20,014 nt of DNA, from NCBI GenBank assembly GCA_945873925.1, contig CAMCES010000029.1, positions 1 through 20,014 of the forward strand, written 5' to 3'. The stretch is from Bordetella parapertussis (lineage in GTDB: Bacteria; Pseudomonadota; Gammaproteobacteria; Burkholderiales; Burkholderiaceae_C). The stretch's first letter is position 1; the number at the start of each line of letters is the position of its first letter. Under the pieces are notes generated by a model. That model was not told where the DNA came from. It did not search any database and worked only from the letters and a program-made list of their open reading frames with translations. Positions 7,869-15,123 of this stretch are shown here, piece after piece. Position numbers and translations under genes: made by a program.

Positions 7869-9407
7869 TTACTCCAGTCCCAGCTCTTGAATTTTGCGGG
7901 TGATGGTGTTGCGCCCAATGCCCAATTTGTTGGCGGCATCGATACGACGTCCACGGGTATGCGCCAAGGCCGTTTGAATGAGAGAAGCTTCAAAGCGCTT
8001 CGACATCTCATCCCACACATCGACCCTTCCCGAAGCTAACAAGGACATGGCCTCGGCCTCTAAACCAGCTTGCCAGTTCTCGCTAGGCGCATTGAGCGGC
8101 AAATGCTTAGCCGCAGAGTTAACTACAAAAGGAGTGTCTGGCGTTGCACCATGCGCCATCAGCAAGGGGACCGTTGTGGCAAATTCACTGGAAGCTGGGC
8201 CAGTTGAAACCGTGCCCATGGATGCGCTGGCATGGCTGCTGGGGGTCAACACCTCAGGTGGCAAATCTTTGACTTCAATCGCTTGCGCAGGTGCCATCAC
8301 GGTGAGCCAATGACAGATGTTCTCAAGTTGTCGCACATTGCCGGGAAAAGCAAACTTTTGCAGCAGATCCATGGCCGATTCCGACATCCGCTTGGCCTCC
8401 ACACCCAGCTGCTGCGCACTGTGCTGTAAAAAATGGCGGGTCAACACAGGAATGTCTTCTAGGCGCTCACGCAGGGGCGGCAGGCGCAAGCGGATGACGT
8501 TCAAGCGATGGAACAAATCCTCGCGGAATGCACCTTCTTGGACACGTTGTTCCAGATGTTGGTGCGTGGCAGCGATCACCCGCACATTGGTTTTTATCGC
8601 GCTGTGACCTCCCACACGGTAAAAGCTTCCATCGCTCAGGACACGCAGCAATCGGGTTTGCAAGTCAAATGGCATGTCGCCTATTTCGTCCAAAAACAAT
8701 GTGCCGCCATCGGCTTGCTCAAAACGCCCACGGCGCATGGCTTGTGCGCCTGTAAAAGCCCCACGCTCATGGCCAAAGAGTTCACTTTCGAGCAAATCCT
8801 TGGGAATCGCAGCGGTGTTGATCGCGACAAACGGACCACTGGCACGCTGGGAATGCTTGTGGAGTGCACGAGCGACCAACTCTTTGCCCGAACCCGATTC
8901 ACCGGTGATCATCACGGTGACATTGCTTTGGCTCAAGCGACCAATCGCACGGAACACGTCTTGCATGGCAGGCGCTTGGCCCAGCATTTCAGGCGTGCTG
9001 TCCACATCCACCGCGCCCACCGCCTCGCGCTGGCTTTCTTCCACCGCACGGCGAATCAGTTCGATGGCCTTGGTCAAATCAAAGGGTTTGGGCAGGTACT
9101 CGAACGCACCACCTTGGAAGGCGGAGACCGCACTGTCCAAATCGGAATAAGCGGTCATGATGATGACCGGCAAGCCCGGCATGCGTTCTTTGACCTGGGC
9201 CAGCAAATCCAATCCAGATCCCCCAGGCATCCGAATGTCGCTGACCAATACCTGTGGGCTGTCTTCAGCGGTCAGGTTGTCTAAGGCTTGCACCACTTCA
9301 CGCGGATGGGTGAAGCTGCGGGTGGGCAAGCCTTCGCGCATCAAAGCCTTTTCCAGCACAAAACGGATCGACTGGTCATCATCTACGATCCAAATCGGTT
9401 TCATCAC
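7869..9407 (-). CDS. ntrC: Nitrogen regulator NR(I), sigma-54 activator NtrC
   Basis: This response regulator, phosphorylated by NtrB under nitrogen limitation, activates sigma-54 promoters such as glnA. There are three domains. The receiver (residues 1-120) has WIVDDDQSIR, phospho-acceptor Asp57 in VSDIRMPGGSG and Lys107 in YLPKPF. The AAA+ domain (about 140-380) has Walker A GESGSGKE at 169-176, the sigma-54 contact loop GAFTGA at 216-221 and the Walker B region TLFLDEIGDM. The C-terminal Fis-type helix-turn-helix ends in DAANKLGIGRNTITRKIQEL. At 512 residues it is longer than enteric NtrC, owing to a serine/alanine-rich linker at about 388-455. The start is a GTG at 9407 or the next codon ATG at 9404; AAGG upstream is better spaced for GTG. 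It follows ntrB by 42 bp. Confidence 0.97.
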   Translation of the reverse strand: MMKPIWIVDDDQSIRFVLEKALMREGLPTRSFTHPREVVQALDNLTAEDSPQVLVSDIRMPGGSGLDLLAQVKERMPGLPVIIMTAYSDLDSAVSAFQGGAFEYLPKPFDLTKAIELIRRAVEESQREAVGAVDVDSTPEMLGQAPAMQDVFRAIGRLSQSNVTVMITGESGSGKELVARALHKHSQRASGPFVAINTAAIPKDLLESELFGHERGAFTGAQAMRRGRFEQADGGTLFLDEIGDMPFDLQTRLLRVLSDGSFYRVGGHSAIKTNVRVIAATHQHLEQRVQEGAFREDLFHRLNVIRLRLPPLRERLEDIPVLTRHFLQHSAQQLGVEAKRMSESAMDLLQKFAFPGNVRQLENICHWLTVMAPAQAIEVKDLPPEVLTPSSHASASMGTVSTGPASSEFATTVPLLMAHGATPDTPFVVNSAAKHLPLNAPSENWQAGLEAEAMSLLASGRVDVWDEMSKRFEASLIQTALAHTRGRRIDAANKLGIGRNTITRKIQELGLE

Positions 9408-9449
9408 AATACACCGCCTTCTGTCTTGCGCATCTCGCTCATGCGGTTT

Positions 9450-10508
9450 TCAATGCAAGGGAATCAAAATTTTGAAATCCGTGCGTCCCGGTTGACTCTC
9501 ACATTCAATCAAACCTTGGTGCTGTTGCACAAAGGTCTGCGCCAAATTCAGACCCAAGCCTGAGCCACCATCGCGGCCAGATACCAAAGGGTGAAACAAA
9601 CGGTCTTTGATCTGGTCCTGGATACCCGGACCGTTATCAATGACATGCAATTCCAGTGCCAATCTGTAGCGCTGTTTCACGAAAGTCACTTGGCGTGCGA
9701 TGCGGGTAGACAAAATGATTTCAGCGTCTCCCACTGCCATCCTGTCCATCAGCGCTTGCGCCGCGTTGTGCGCGATATTGAGCACCGCCTGAATCAGCTG
9801 CTCAACATCACCGCGAAACTCCGGCAAGGAAATGTCGTAGTCACGTCGCACCTGCAAGCCCTTGGGAAATTCAGCCAGGATCAGGGTGCGAACACGTTCA
9901 CACACCTCGTGGATATTGACATTGCCCACGACATGGGGCCGTCGGTGGGGAGCAAGCAACCGGTCTACCAGCGTCTGCAAGCGATCGGCCTCGCGCACGA
10001 TCACTTGTGTGTACTCGGTCAAGTCGCTGCGGGTGTCGAGCTCAAGCTGCAGCAGTTGGGCCGCACCTCGGATACCGCCCAAGGGGTTTTTGATCTCATG
10101 CGCGAGATTGCGAATCAGCTCTTTGTTGGCCTGGGCATGCTCCAACTGTCTTTCCTCTCGGTCTTGCCGGCTCTGGGTTTCTTGGGGCAACAGTTCGATC
10201 AACACCTCACCCGGTTGATCGCTGGCGGCCACCAATACATGAACCGCAAACGCCTCTGCGCCGGGGCGTTTGAGTTGATCATCAAAACGCAAGGCTGAAA
10301 AGTCATGCCGTCTGGCGCCTTCCATGGCTTGCAGCAGACTGGCTTCATCCACAAACAAGCTGGAGGCATCTGTATCTTGGACACTGCGGCGCGACAAGCC
10401 AATGACATCTTCAAAAGAAGCATTGGCAAACAAAACCCGGTTATCGGCTTTGACCACCAAGACCAAGGTGGTCAATTGGTCAAAAGCAGCGAATCGGTTT
10501 TCAGGCAT
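9450..10508 (-). CDS. ntrB: Nitrogen sensor kinase/phosphatase NR(II), NtrB
   Basis: This is a cytoplasmic histidine kinase/phosphatase that controls NtrC and is itself controlled by PII. It has 352 residues and no membrane segment. A PAS-type domain occupies about residues 5-105 (LVLVVKADNRVLFANASFED). The dimerisation/phospho-acceptor helix has His137 in RNLAHEIKNPLGGIRGAAQL, the NtrB-specific H-box context. ATP-binding N and G boxes follow: LNIAHNAAQAL, VIDNGPGI, GGSGLGLNLAQ. The eight bases between the upstream gene's stop and this ATG hold no Shine-Dalgarno site, so coupling to the upstream orf is likely. It is part of a block with glnA, its regulatory target. Confidence 0.96.
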   Translation of the reverse strand: MPENRFAAFDQLTTLVLVVKADNRVLFANASFEDVIGLSRRSVQDTDASSLFVDEASLLQAMEGARRHDFSALRFDDQLKRPGAEAFAVHVLVAASDQPGEVLIELLPQETQSRQDREERQLEHAQANKELIRNLAHEIKNPLGGIRGAAQLLQLELDTRSDLTEYTQVIVREADRLQTLVDRLLAPHRRPHVVGNVNIHEVCERVRTLILAEFPKGLQVRRDYDISLPEFRGDVEQLIQAVLNIAHNAAQALMDRMAVGDAEIILSTRIARQVTFVKQRYRLALELHVIDNGPGIQDQIKDRLFHPLVSGRDGGSGLGLNLAQTFVQQHQGLIECESQPGRTDFKILIPLH

Positions 10509-10516
10509 GTCGCAAC

Positions 10517-10945
10517 TCAGGGCAACCGTGCCAATTCGCGGCGCAACGCGGCCTCATCGGCCTGACAGCGCATCCATTCCGTGCTTTGAGGGGCCAGCAG
10601 CTGACAACGCTGTTGCAACTTTTTCAATTCTTCCAAGAGAATTTGTTGGGCGTGTTGGTCTCTGGCGTGTTGGTCTCTGGTGCGTTGTTGGCCGATATCC
10701 TTGAGCGGCGGCACGGGAACCACGACTGTGGTGTTGGGCATGGCTGGACTGGTCTGTGGCACCGCGCGGAATGCGCGCGGTTGGGTGCTGATGACATCAG
10801 CCTGAACAGGCACGCGTGTGCAGGTCATGCCCGCAATTGGTAGGTTGGTGTATTCGTTGCCGCAACGCCAAACCGAATTCGTATTGGTTTGTGCGATTGC
10901 CCAATCCACGGTACCCAAAAATGCCATCAACCAAATATGCTTCAT
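10517..10945 (-). CDS. Small exported protein between glnA and ntrB, unknown function
   Basis: Not assigned to a named family. The product is 142 residues with a signal peptide (MKHIWLMAFLGTVDWAIAQ, probable cut after AIA or AQ). The mature part opens with NSVWRCGNEYTN, resembling the start of DUF4124-like secreted proteins, then has a proline/valine-rich middle (about 45-80) and a charged, coiled-coil-prone C-terminal half. Four cysteines (28, 42, 114, 127) could form two periplasmic disulphides. RDQHARDQHA at about 90-99 comes from a perfect 15-bp tandem duplication. AGGCGG lies just before the ATG. It starts only 32 bases after the glnA terminator and its stop is eight bases before ntrB, so it is probably first in an orf-ntrB-ntrC transcript. 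A role in nitrogen control is not implied by its sequence. Confidence 0.75.
   Translation of the reverse strand: MKHIWLMAFLGTVDWAIAQTNTNSVWRCGNEYTNLPIAGMTCTRVPVQADVISTQPRAFRAVPQTSPAMPNTTVVVPVPPLKDIGQQRTRDQHARDQHAQQILLEELKKLQQRCQLLAPQSTEWMRCQADEAALRRELARLP
10651..10680. repeat. 15-bp perfect tandem duplication inside the small exported protein gene
   Basis: Two adjacent copies of CGTGTTGGTCTCTGG lie at 10651-10665 and 10666-10680, with a degenerate start of a third (TGCGTTGTTGG) next to them. The unit is five codons long and encodes repeated RDQHA on the minus strand, so copy-number change keeps the frame. Confidence 0.85.
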
Positions 10946-10977
10946 GTCCGCCTGTCCTCGTTGATTTCACATCGCAG

Positions 10978-11005
10978 AAAAAAGGGCAGCCAGAAGGCCG
11001 CCCTT
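10978..11005 (-). terminator. Intrinsic terminator of glnA
   Basis: On the minus strand, 46 bases after the glnA stop, AAGGGCGGCC-TTCT-GGCTGCCCTT forms a 10-bp stem (one G-U pair) with a four-base loop, and the stem's end runs directly into TTTTTT. This is a strong factor-independent terminator in the right orientation for glnA. Confidence 0.92.
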
Positions 11006-11051
11006 GGTGCACAAGACATGAATGGCTTGCACGTGTTACCCAAGCCAAGGC

Positions 11052-12467
11052 TCAGAGTGAGTAGTACATGTCGTATTCGACAGGGTGAACAGCCTGACGG
11101 AAGCGGGTGACTTCTTGCATTTTGAGATCAATGTAGGCATCGATCATGCTGTCAGTGAACACGCCACCTTTGGTCAAGAAGGCGCGGCCTTTGTCCAAAT
11201 GCTCCAAGGCTTGGTCCAAGCTGTGACAGACGGTTGGCACCAATGCGTCTTCCTCGGGTGGCAAGTGATACAAGTCTTTGGTGGCGGCTTCGCCAGGGTG
11301 GATCTTGTTCTCGATGCCGTCCAAACCAGCCATCAACAAGGCTGAGAAGCACAGGTAGGGGTTGGCCATGGGATCTGGGAAACGTGCTTCGATGCGACGG
11401 CCTTTGTCAGTCGCCACGTGAGGAATACGGATCGATGCAGAACGGTTGCGGCTGGAATAAGCCAACTTCACAGGGGCTTCGAAGCCCGGCACCAAACGCT
11501 TATAGCTGTTGGTGGTGGGGTTGGTGATCGCATTGAGTGCACGGGCGTGTTTGATGATGCCGCCAATGTAGAACAAGGCGGTGTCGCTCAAACCAGCGTA
11601 GCCTTTGCCAGCAAACAGGTTTTTGCCGTCTTTCCAGACGGACTGGTGAACGTGCATGCCTGAACCGTTGTCGCCAACGAGTGGCTTGGGCATGAAGGTG
11701 GCGGTTTTGCCATAGGCATTGGCCACATTCCAAACCACGTATTTCAGTTTTTGGGTCCAGTCGGCGCGCTCAACCAGGGTGCTGAACTTGGTGCCAATTT
11801 CGTTTTGACCAGCGCCCGCCACTTCATGGTGGAAAACTTCCACAGGGATACCCATTTCTTCGAGGATCATGACCATTTCAGCACGCAAGTCTTGTGAGCT
11901 GTCCACGGGTGGCACGGGGAAATAGCCGCCCTTGACGGTGGGACGGTGGCCGCGGTTGCCGCCTTCGATTTTGGCGCTGCTGCTCCATGGGGCTTCGTAT
12001 TCGTCGATCTTGAAGAACGCGCCGGACATTTCATTGCCCCACTGCACGTTGTCAAAGATGAAGAACTCTGGCTCTGGTCCGAAATAGGCGGTGTCGCCCA
12101 ATCCAGAGGATTTCAAATAGGCTTCTGCGCGCTTGGCAATCGAGCGGGGGTCGCGGTCGTAGGCTTTGCCGTCGCCGGGCTCGAGCACGTCGCAAGACAG
12201 CACCAAGGTAGGCTCTTGAAAGAAGGGGTCCAAGAATGCGGTGTTGGCATCTGGCATGAGCAACATGTCAGAAGCCTCGATGCCTTTCCAGCCGGCAATG
12301 GAAGAGCCGTCAAATGCATGGCCGTCGGTGAATTTGCTTTCATCGAAGTGGGAAATGGGCACACTCACGTGCTGTTCTTTGCCACGGGTATCGGTAAAAC
12401 GAAAATCAACAAACTTGATTTCGTGTTCCTTGACGTCCTTCATGACGTCGGCGACGGTCTTGGCCAT
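11052..12467 (-). CDS. glnA: Glutamine synthetase, type I
   Basis: It makes glutamine from glutamate, ammonia and ATP, as the cytoplasmic dodecamer of the GS I-beta class. The product is 471 residues from the ATG at 12467, chosen because AGGAG lies six bases before it; the TTG one codon upstream is less likely. Motifs: FDGSSIAGWKGI at about 53-64, the metal/substrate loop FGPEPEFFIFD, EVAGAGQNEIGTKF, NGSGMHVHQS, and the ATP/glutamate region NPTTNSYKRLVPGFEAPV. Tyr400 in KDLYHLPPEE corresponds to the adenylylated tyrosine of enterobacterial GlnA (Tyr397), so activity is probably controlled by a GlnE-type adenylyltransferase. Transcription should depend on the sigma-54 element and NtrC-like sites upstream, and ends at the terminator at 10978-11005. 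Confidence 0.98.
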   Translation of the reverse strand: MAKTVADVMKDVKEHEIKFVDFRFTDTRGKEQHVSVPISHFDESKFTDGHAFDGSSIAGWKGIEASDMLLMPDANTAFLDPFFQEPTLVLSCDVLEPGDGKAYDRDPRSIAKRAEAYLKSSGLGDTAYFGPEPEFFIFDNVQWGNEMSGAFFKIDEYEAPWSSSAKIEGGNRGHRPTVKGGYFPVPPVDSSQDLRAEMVMILEEMGIPVEVFHHEVAGAGQNEIGTKFSTLVERADWTQKLKYVVWNVANAYGKTATFMPKPLVGDNGSGMHVHQSVWKDGKNLFAGKGYAGLSDTALFYIGGIIKHARALNAITNPTTNSYKRLVPGFEAPVKLAYSSRNRSASIRIPHVATDKGRRIEARFPDPMANPYLCFSALLMAGLDGIENKIHPGEAATKDLYHLPPEEDALVPTVCHSLDQALEHLDKGRAFLTKGGVFTDSMIDAYIDLKMQEVTRFRQAVHPVEYDMYYSL

Positions 12468-12516
12468 CAATTTCTCCTGGAGAGGTTGGTTTGAAAATCA
12501 GAGATCAGCATTGTCT

Positions 12517-12532
12517 TGCATCTTTTGTGCCA
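12517..12532 (-). promoter_or_regulatory. Sigma-54 (RpoN) -24/-12 promoter of glnA
   Basis: Read on the minus strand the site is TGGCACAAAAGATGCA. It has the -24 GG and -12 GC exactly ten bases apart and matches the consensus TGGCAC-N5-TTGC except A for T at the first base of the -12 block. The start point would be near 12506, giving a leader of about 39 bases that contains the AGGAG of glnA. Confidence 0.85.
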
Positions 12533-12651
12533 CGCACACCCCGCCTGCCTGAAAGTCAAGGAAGATCGGATTCAGTAGCCGGTTCATGCGATTGGGTGAT
12601 CAAAACAATCCCTTTTCAGCCAGACATCGACCTTTGCTAGGCATCAAATTA

Positions 12652-12668
12652 TGCACTTAAAAAGTGCA
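12652..12668. promoter_or_regulatory. NtrC-like enhancer site 1
   Basis: TGCACTTAAAAAGTGCA is a perfect palindrome (seven-base arms, three-base centre). It matches the NtrC box TGCACC-N5-GGTGCA apart from the inner base of each arm. Its centre lies about 154 bp upstream of the predicted glnA start point, a normal distance for an NtrC enhancer. Confidence 0.78.
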
Positions 12669-12678
12669 TAGAATATGT

Positions 12679-12695
12679 TGCACTTTTTAAGTGCA
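12679..12695. promoter_or_regulatory. NtrC-like enhancer site 2
   Basis: TGCACTTTTTAAGTGCA is the exact reverse complement of site 1 and is itself palindromic; with its flanking T and A the palindrome extends to 19 bp (12678-12696). The centre is 27 bp from that of site 1. Two neighbouring NtrC dimer sites upstream of a sigma-54 glnA promoter is the known enterobacterial arrangement. Confidence 0.78.
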
Positions 12696-12700
12696 AAAAA

Positions 12701-12717
12701 TGCTCTCTCATGGTGCA
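12701..12717. promoter_or_regulatory. Possible weak NtrC-like site 3
   Basis: TGCTCTCTCATGGTGCA is 17 bp with one consensus half-site (GGTGCA) and one degenerate half-site (TGCTCT). It lies 22 bp centre-to-centre from site 2, on the side of the divergent molybdenum-hydroxylase gene. Confidence 0.4.
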
Positions 12718-12843
12718 TAGCTGGTTTCATGTCATGGCATCCAGTGCGCGCCTGTGCCATTCATGACAATGACCTTCTTTTACAGTTAAGGTTGGGTTCA
12801 AGGGAACGGCAGCGCGCATTGACACCCAATCACAAGGAACAAA

Positions 12844-15123
12844 ATGAAACGCAGACATATTTTGGGCGCCATGGTCGCTGGGGCAGGCACATTGGTGGTG
12901 GGTTGGGGCTTCTTGCCGCCCCGGCAACGCTTGAACCCGGCGTCACCACTGACACCCGAGATGGGCAAGACTGCTCTGAATGGCTGGGTGCGCATTGGTG
13001 AAGACGACAGGGTCAGCATTGTCATGAGCAAGGGCGAGATGGGGCAAGGGGTGTTCACCGGTTTGGCGATGCTATTGGCCGACGAACTCGATGCCCGCTG
13101 GGACCAAATCATCCTTGAGTCCTCTAGCTTTGACAACATCTACAACAACCAAGTGGTGGCAGCCGATGGCTTGCCTTTTCACCCCGACGACCAAGGCAAG
13201 TTCAAGCAGTTTGCCCAGTTCATGACCCATAAAGCCATGCGCGAAATCGGCCTGGTCGCCACCGGCGGATCCTCCAGCATCAAAGACCTGTGGTTGCCCA
13301 TGCGCGAAGCAGGTGCGAGTGCCAGGGCCATGTTGGTTGCCGCTGCTGCCCAGCAGTGGCAGGTGTCTGCGGCTGAATGTCTGGTCAATGCGGGCGTGGT
13401 GAGCCACAGCAATGGGCGGTCCGCGCGTTTTGGTGAACTCGCTGCCCTGGCTGCACATCAGGCAGCGCCGACTCAAGTGGTCTTGAAAAAACCCGAGCAA
13501 TTCAGTTTCATTGGCAAGCCCATGCCACGCCTTGAGGGCCTGAGCAAAGTCGACGGCTCTGCGATGTACGGCATGGACTACCGCCCAGAAGGCTTGTTGT
13601 TCGCCTGTGTGCGCATGAACCCCGAGGTGGGTGCCCCGCTGATCAGCATGGATGCCAGCCAAGCCATGGCCATGGCCGGGGTGGAAAAAGTCGTGGCGCT
13701 CACCCCAGCCAAAGGCGCCAGCGGGGGTGTGGCGGTGGTGGCCAAGTCCACTTACCAAGCCATGAAAGCATTGCGCGTGGTGGATGCTCAATGGGGCACG
13801 GGTGTCGCGGCCATGTGGGGCAGTGAAACCATCGACAAAGCCTTGCGCCAGGGCTTGGACAGCGCTGACGCTCACACCTATTTCGAGCATGGCGACGCCA
13901 CACAAGCGCTCGCCTCCGCAACGACAAAAATCACAGCCGAATACAGCGCACCGTATTTGGCACACGCCAACATGGAGCCGATGAACTGCACCGTGTGGTT
14001 CAAGGACGGCGCCGCCACCGTCTGGGCACCCAGCCAAATACCAGGTGCAGCCCGCCATGTGGTCGCTGACATTTTGGGCATCTCCAAGGACAAAGTGAGA
14101 CTGCTCCTGCCCCTGTTGGGTACCGGCCTGGGCAGGCGACTGGAGTTGGACTTCATTGCACAAGCAGCGCAAATCGCGCTGGCTTGCGAAGGCAAACCCG
14201 TGCAAATGTTGTGGGACCGCAGCCAAGACATGCAACACGATTTCTACCGTCCTGCTTGTGTGAGCCGCTACCAAGCCGGCTTGAATAAGCAAGGACAGGT
14301 GTTGGCATGGGTCAACCACGCCAGCAGCCAAGCTATTGCCCCCCAATTCATTCGCCGCATGCTGGACATGCCCGGCGCTGGCCCGGACAAAACAACGGCA
14401 GAAGGCGCATTTGACCAAGCCTATGAATGGCCCCATGCAAAGATCAGTCACACCGCGATCGACCTGCCCATCCCCATCGGCTCATGGCGCTCTGTGGGTC
14501 ATTCGCACCAGGCTTTTTTCAAGGAAAGTTTTGTCGATGAAGTGGCCCATGCCACAGGTCAACACCCCCTCACGTTTCGTTTGTCCATGCTGAAAAACCA
14601 CCCGCGCCACGCGCGCGTGTTGCAAATGGCCGCTGACAAAGCTGGTATGGGCCCCGTGCCCACAGCTGCGCAACAGCAAGGTCGGGCCTGGGGCATGGCC
14701 ATGCACGAGTCGTTTGGTTCGATCGTGGCCCAAGTGGCCGAGGTGTCGGTGAATGCCAATCAGATACGTGTGCACCGTGTGGTCTGCGCCATCGATTGCG
14801 GTACCGCCATCAACCCAGACAGCATCGCCCAGCAAATGGAAGGGTCGGTCATGATGGGTCTGAGCGCTGCCTTGTGGGGCAACATCCGCTTTGAAAAGGG
14901 CCAGGTGCAGCAGAGCAATTTCCATGATTACCCTTTGCTGCGCATCGACCAGGCGCCAGTGGTGGAAACACACATCGTGCCAAGCGATGCGCAGCCACAA
15001 GGCGTGGGCGAACCAGGCCTGCCGCCGATTGCACCAGCGATCGCCAACGCTGTTTTTGCGCTGACAGGTCAGCGCTTGCGTCAGTTGCCGTTGCGCTTTG
15101 ACAATGCCGTGGCCAGCGCATGA
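12844..15123 (+). CDS. Tat-exported molybdenum hydroxylase large subunit (IorB-like)
   Basis: This is a molybdopterin-binding subunit of the xanthine dehydrogenase/aldehyde oxidase family, closest in style to isoquinoline 1-oxidoreductase beta (IorB) and nicotinate dehydrogenase B, which hydroxylate N-heterocycles or oxidise aldehydes. It has 759 residues. The N-terminus MKRRHILGAM plus a hydrophobic stretch is a Tat-type signal, so it probably acts in the periplasm. Conserved blocks are MSKGEMGQGVFTGLAMLLAD (61-80), ATGGSSSIKDLW (139-150), LAHANMEPMNCT, DMQHDFYRP, HESFGSIVAQVAEVSV and the catalytic Glu723 in GVGEPGLPPIAPA. The usual cofactor loop GGGFGRR reads GTGLGRR at 426-432. No gene for the 2Fe-2S small subunit or a cytochrome partner lies beside it. 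AAGGA precedes the ATG. It overlaps the next gene by four bases. Substrate unknown. Confidence 0.9.
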   Translation: MKRRHILGAMVAGAGTLVVGWGFLPPRQRLNPASPLTPEMGKTALNGWVRIGEDDRVSIVMSKGEMGQGVFTGLAMLLADELDARWDQIILESSSFDNIYNNQVVAADGLPFHPDDQGKFKQFAQFMTHKAMREIGLVATGGSSSIKDLWLPMREAGASARAMLVAAAAQQWQVSAAECLVNAGVVSHSNGRSARFGELAALAAHQAAPTQVVLKKPEQFSFIGKPMPRLEGLSKVDGSAMYGMDYRPEGLLFACVRMNPEVGAPLISMDASQAMAMAGVEKVVALTPAKGASGGVAVVAKSTYQAMKALRVVDAQWGTGVAAMWGSETIDKALRQGLDSADAHTYFEHGDATQALASATTKITAEYSAPYLAHANMEPMNCTVWFKDGAATVWAPSQIPGAARHVVADILGISKDKVRLLLPLLGTGLGRRLELDFIAQAAQIALACEGKPVQMLWDRSQDMQHDFYRPACVSRYQAGLNKQGQVLAWVNHASSQAIAPQFIRRMLDMPGAGPDKTTAEGAFDQAYEWPHAKISHTAIDLPIPIGSWRSVGHSHQAFFKESFVDEVAHATGQHPLTFRLSMLKNHPRHARVLQMAADKAGMGPVPTAAQQQGRAWGMAMHESFGSIVAQVAEVSVNANQIRVHRVVCAIDCGTAINPDSIAQQMEGSVMMGLSAALWGNIRFEKGQVQQSNFHDYPLLRIDQAPVVETHIVPSDAQPQGVGEPGLPPIAPAIANAVFALTGQRLRQLPLRFDNAVASA

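Larger units (their letters stand above)
12468..12843. other. Divergent intergenic region between glnA and the molybdenum-hydroxylase gene
   Basis: This 376-bp gap contains the glnA leader and sigma-54 element, then about 120 bp with no motif I recognise (12533-12651), then the cluster of three NtrC-like sites, and then about 125 bp leading to the plus-strand gene. The last part holds a weak -24/-12 look-alike TGGCATCCAGTGCGC at 12735-12749 and AAGGA just before the ATG at 12844. No small ORF or structured RNA was convincing. Confidence 0.7.

Noticed and set aside
12652..12695. The 17-bp stem formed by the paired palindromes as a transcription terminator
   Set aside because: The stem is AT-rich, has no T-run in the minus orientation and no gene ending nearby; each half is itself palindromic, which fits protein-binding sites better.
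13072..14451. Minus-strand open frame of 459 codons inside the molybdenum-hydroxylase gene
   Set aside because: It is fully antisense to a gene with clear conserved motifs, is rich in His/Gln/Gly and has no domain or ribosome site.
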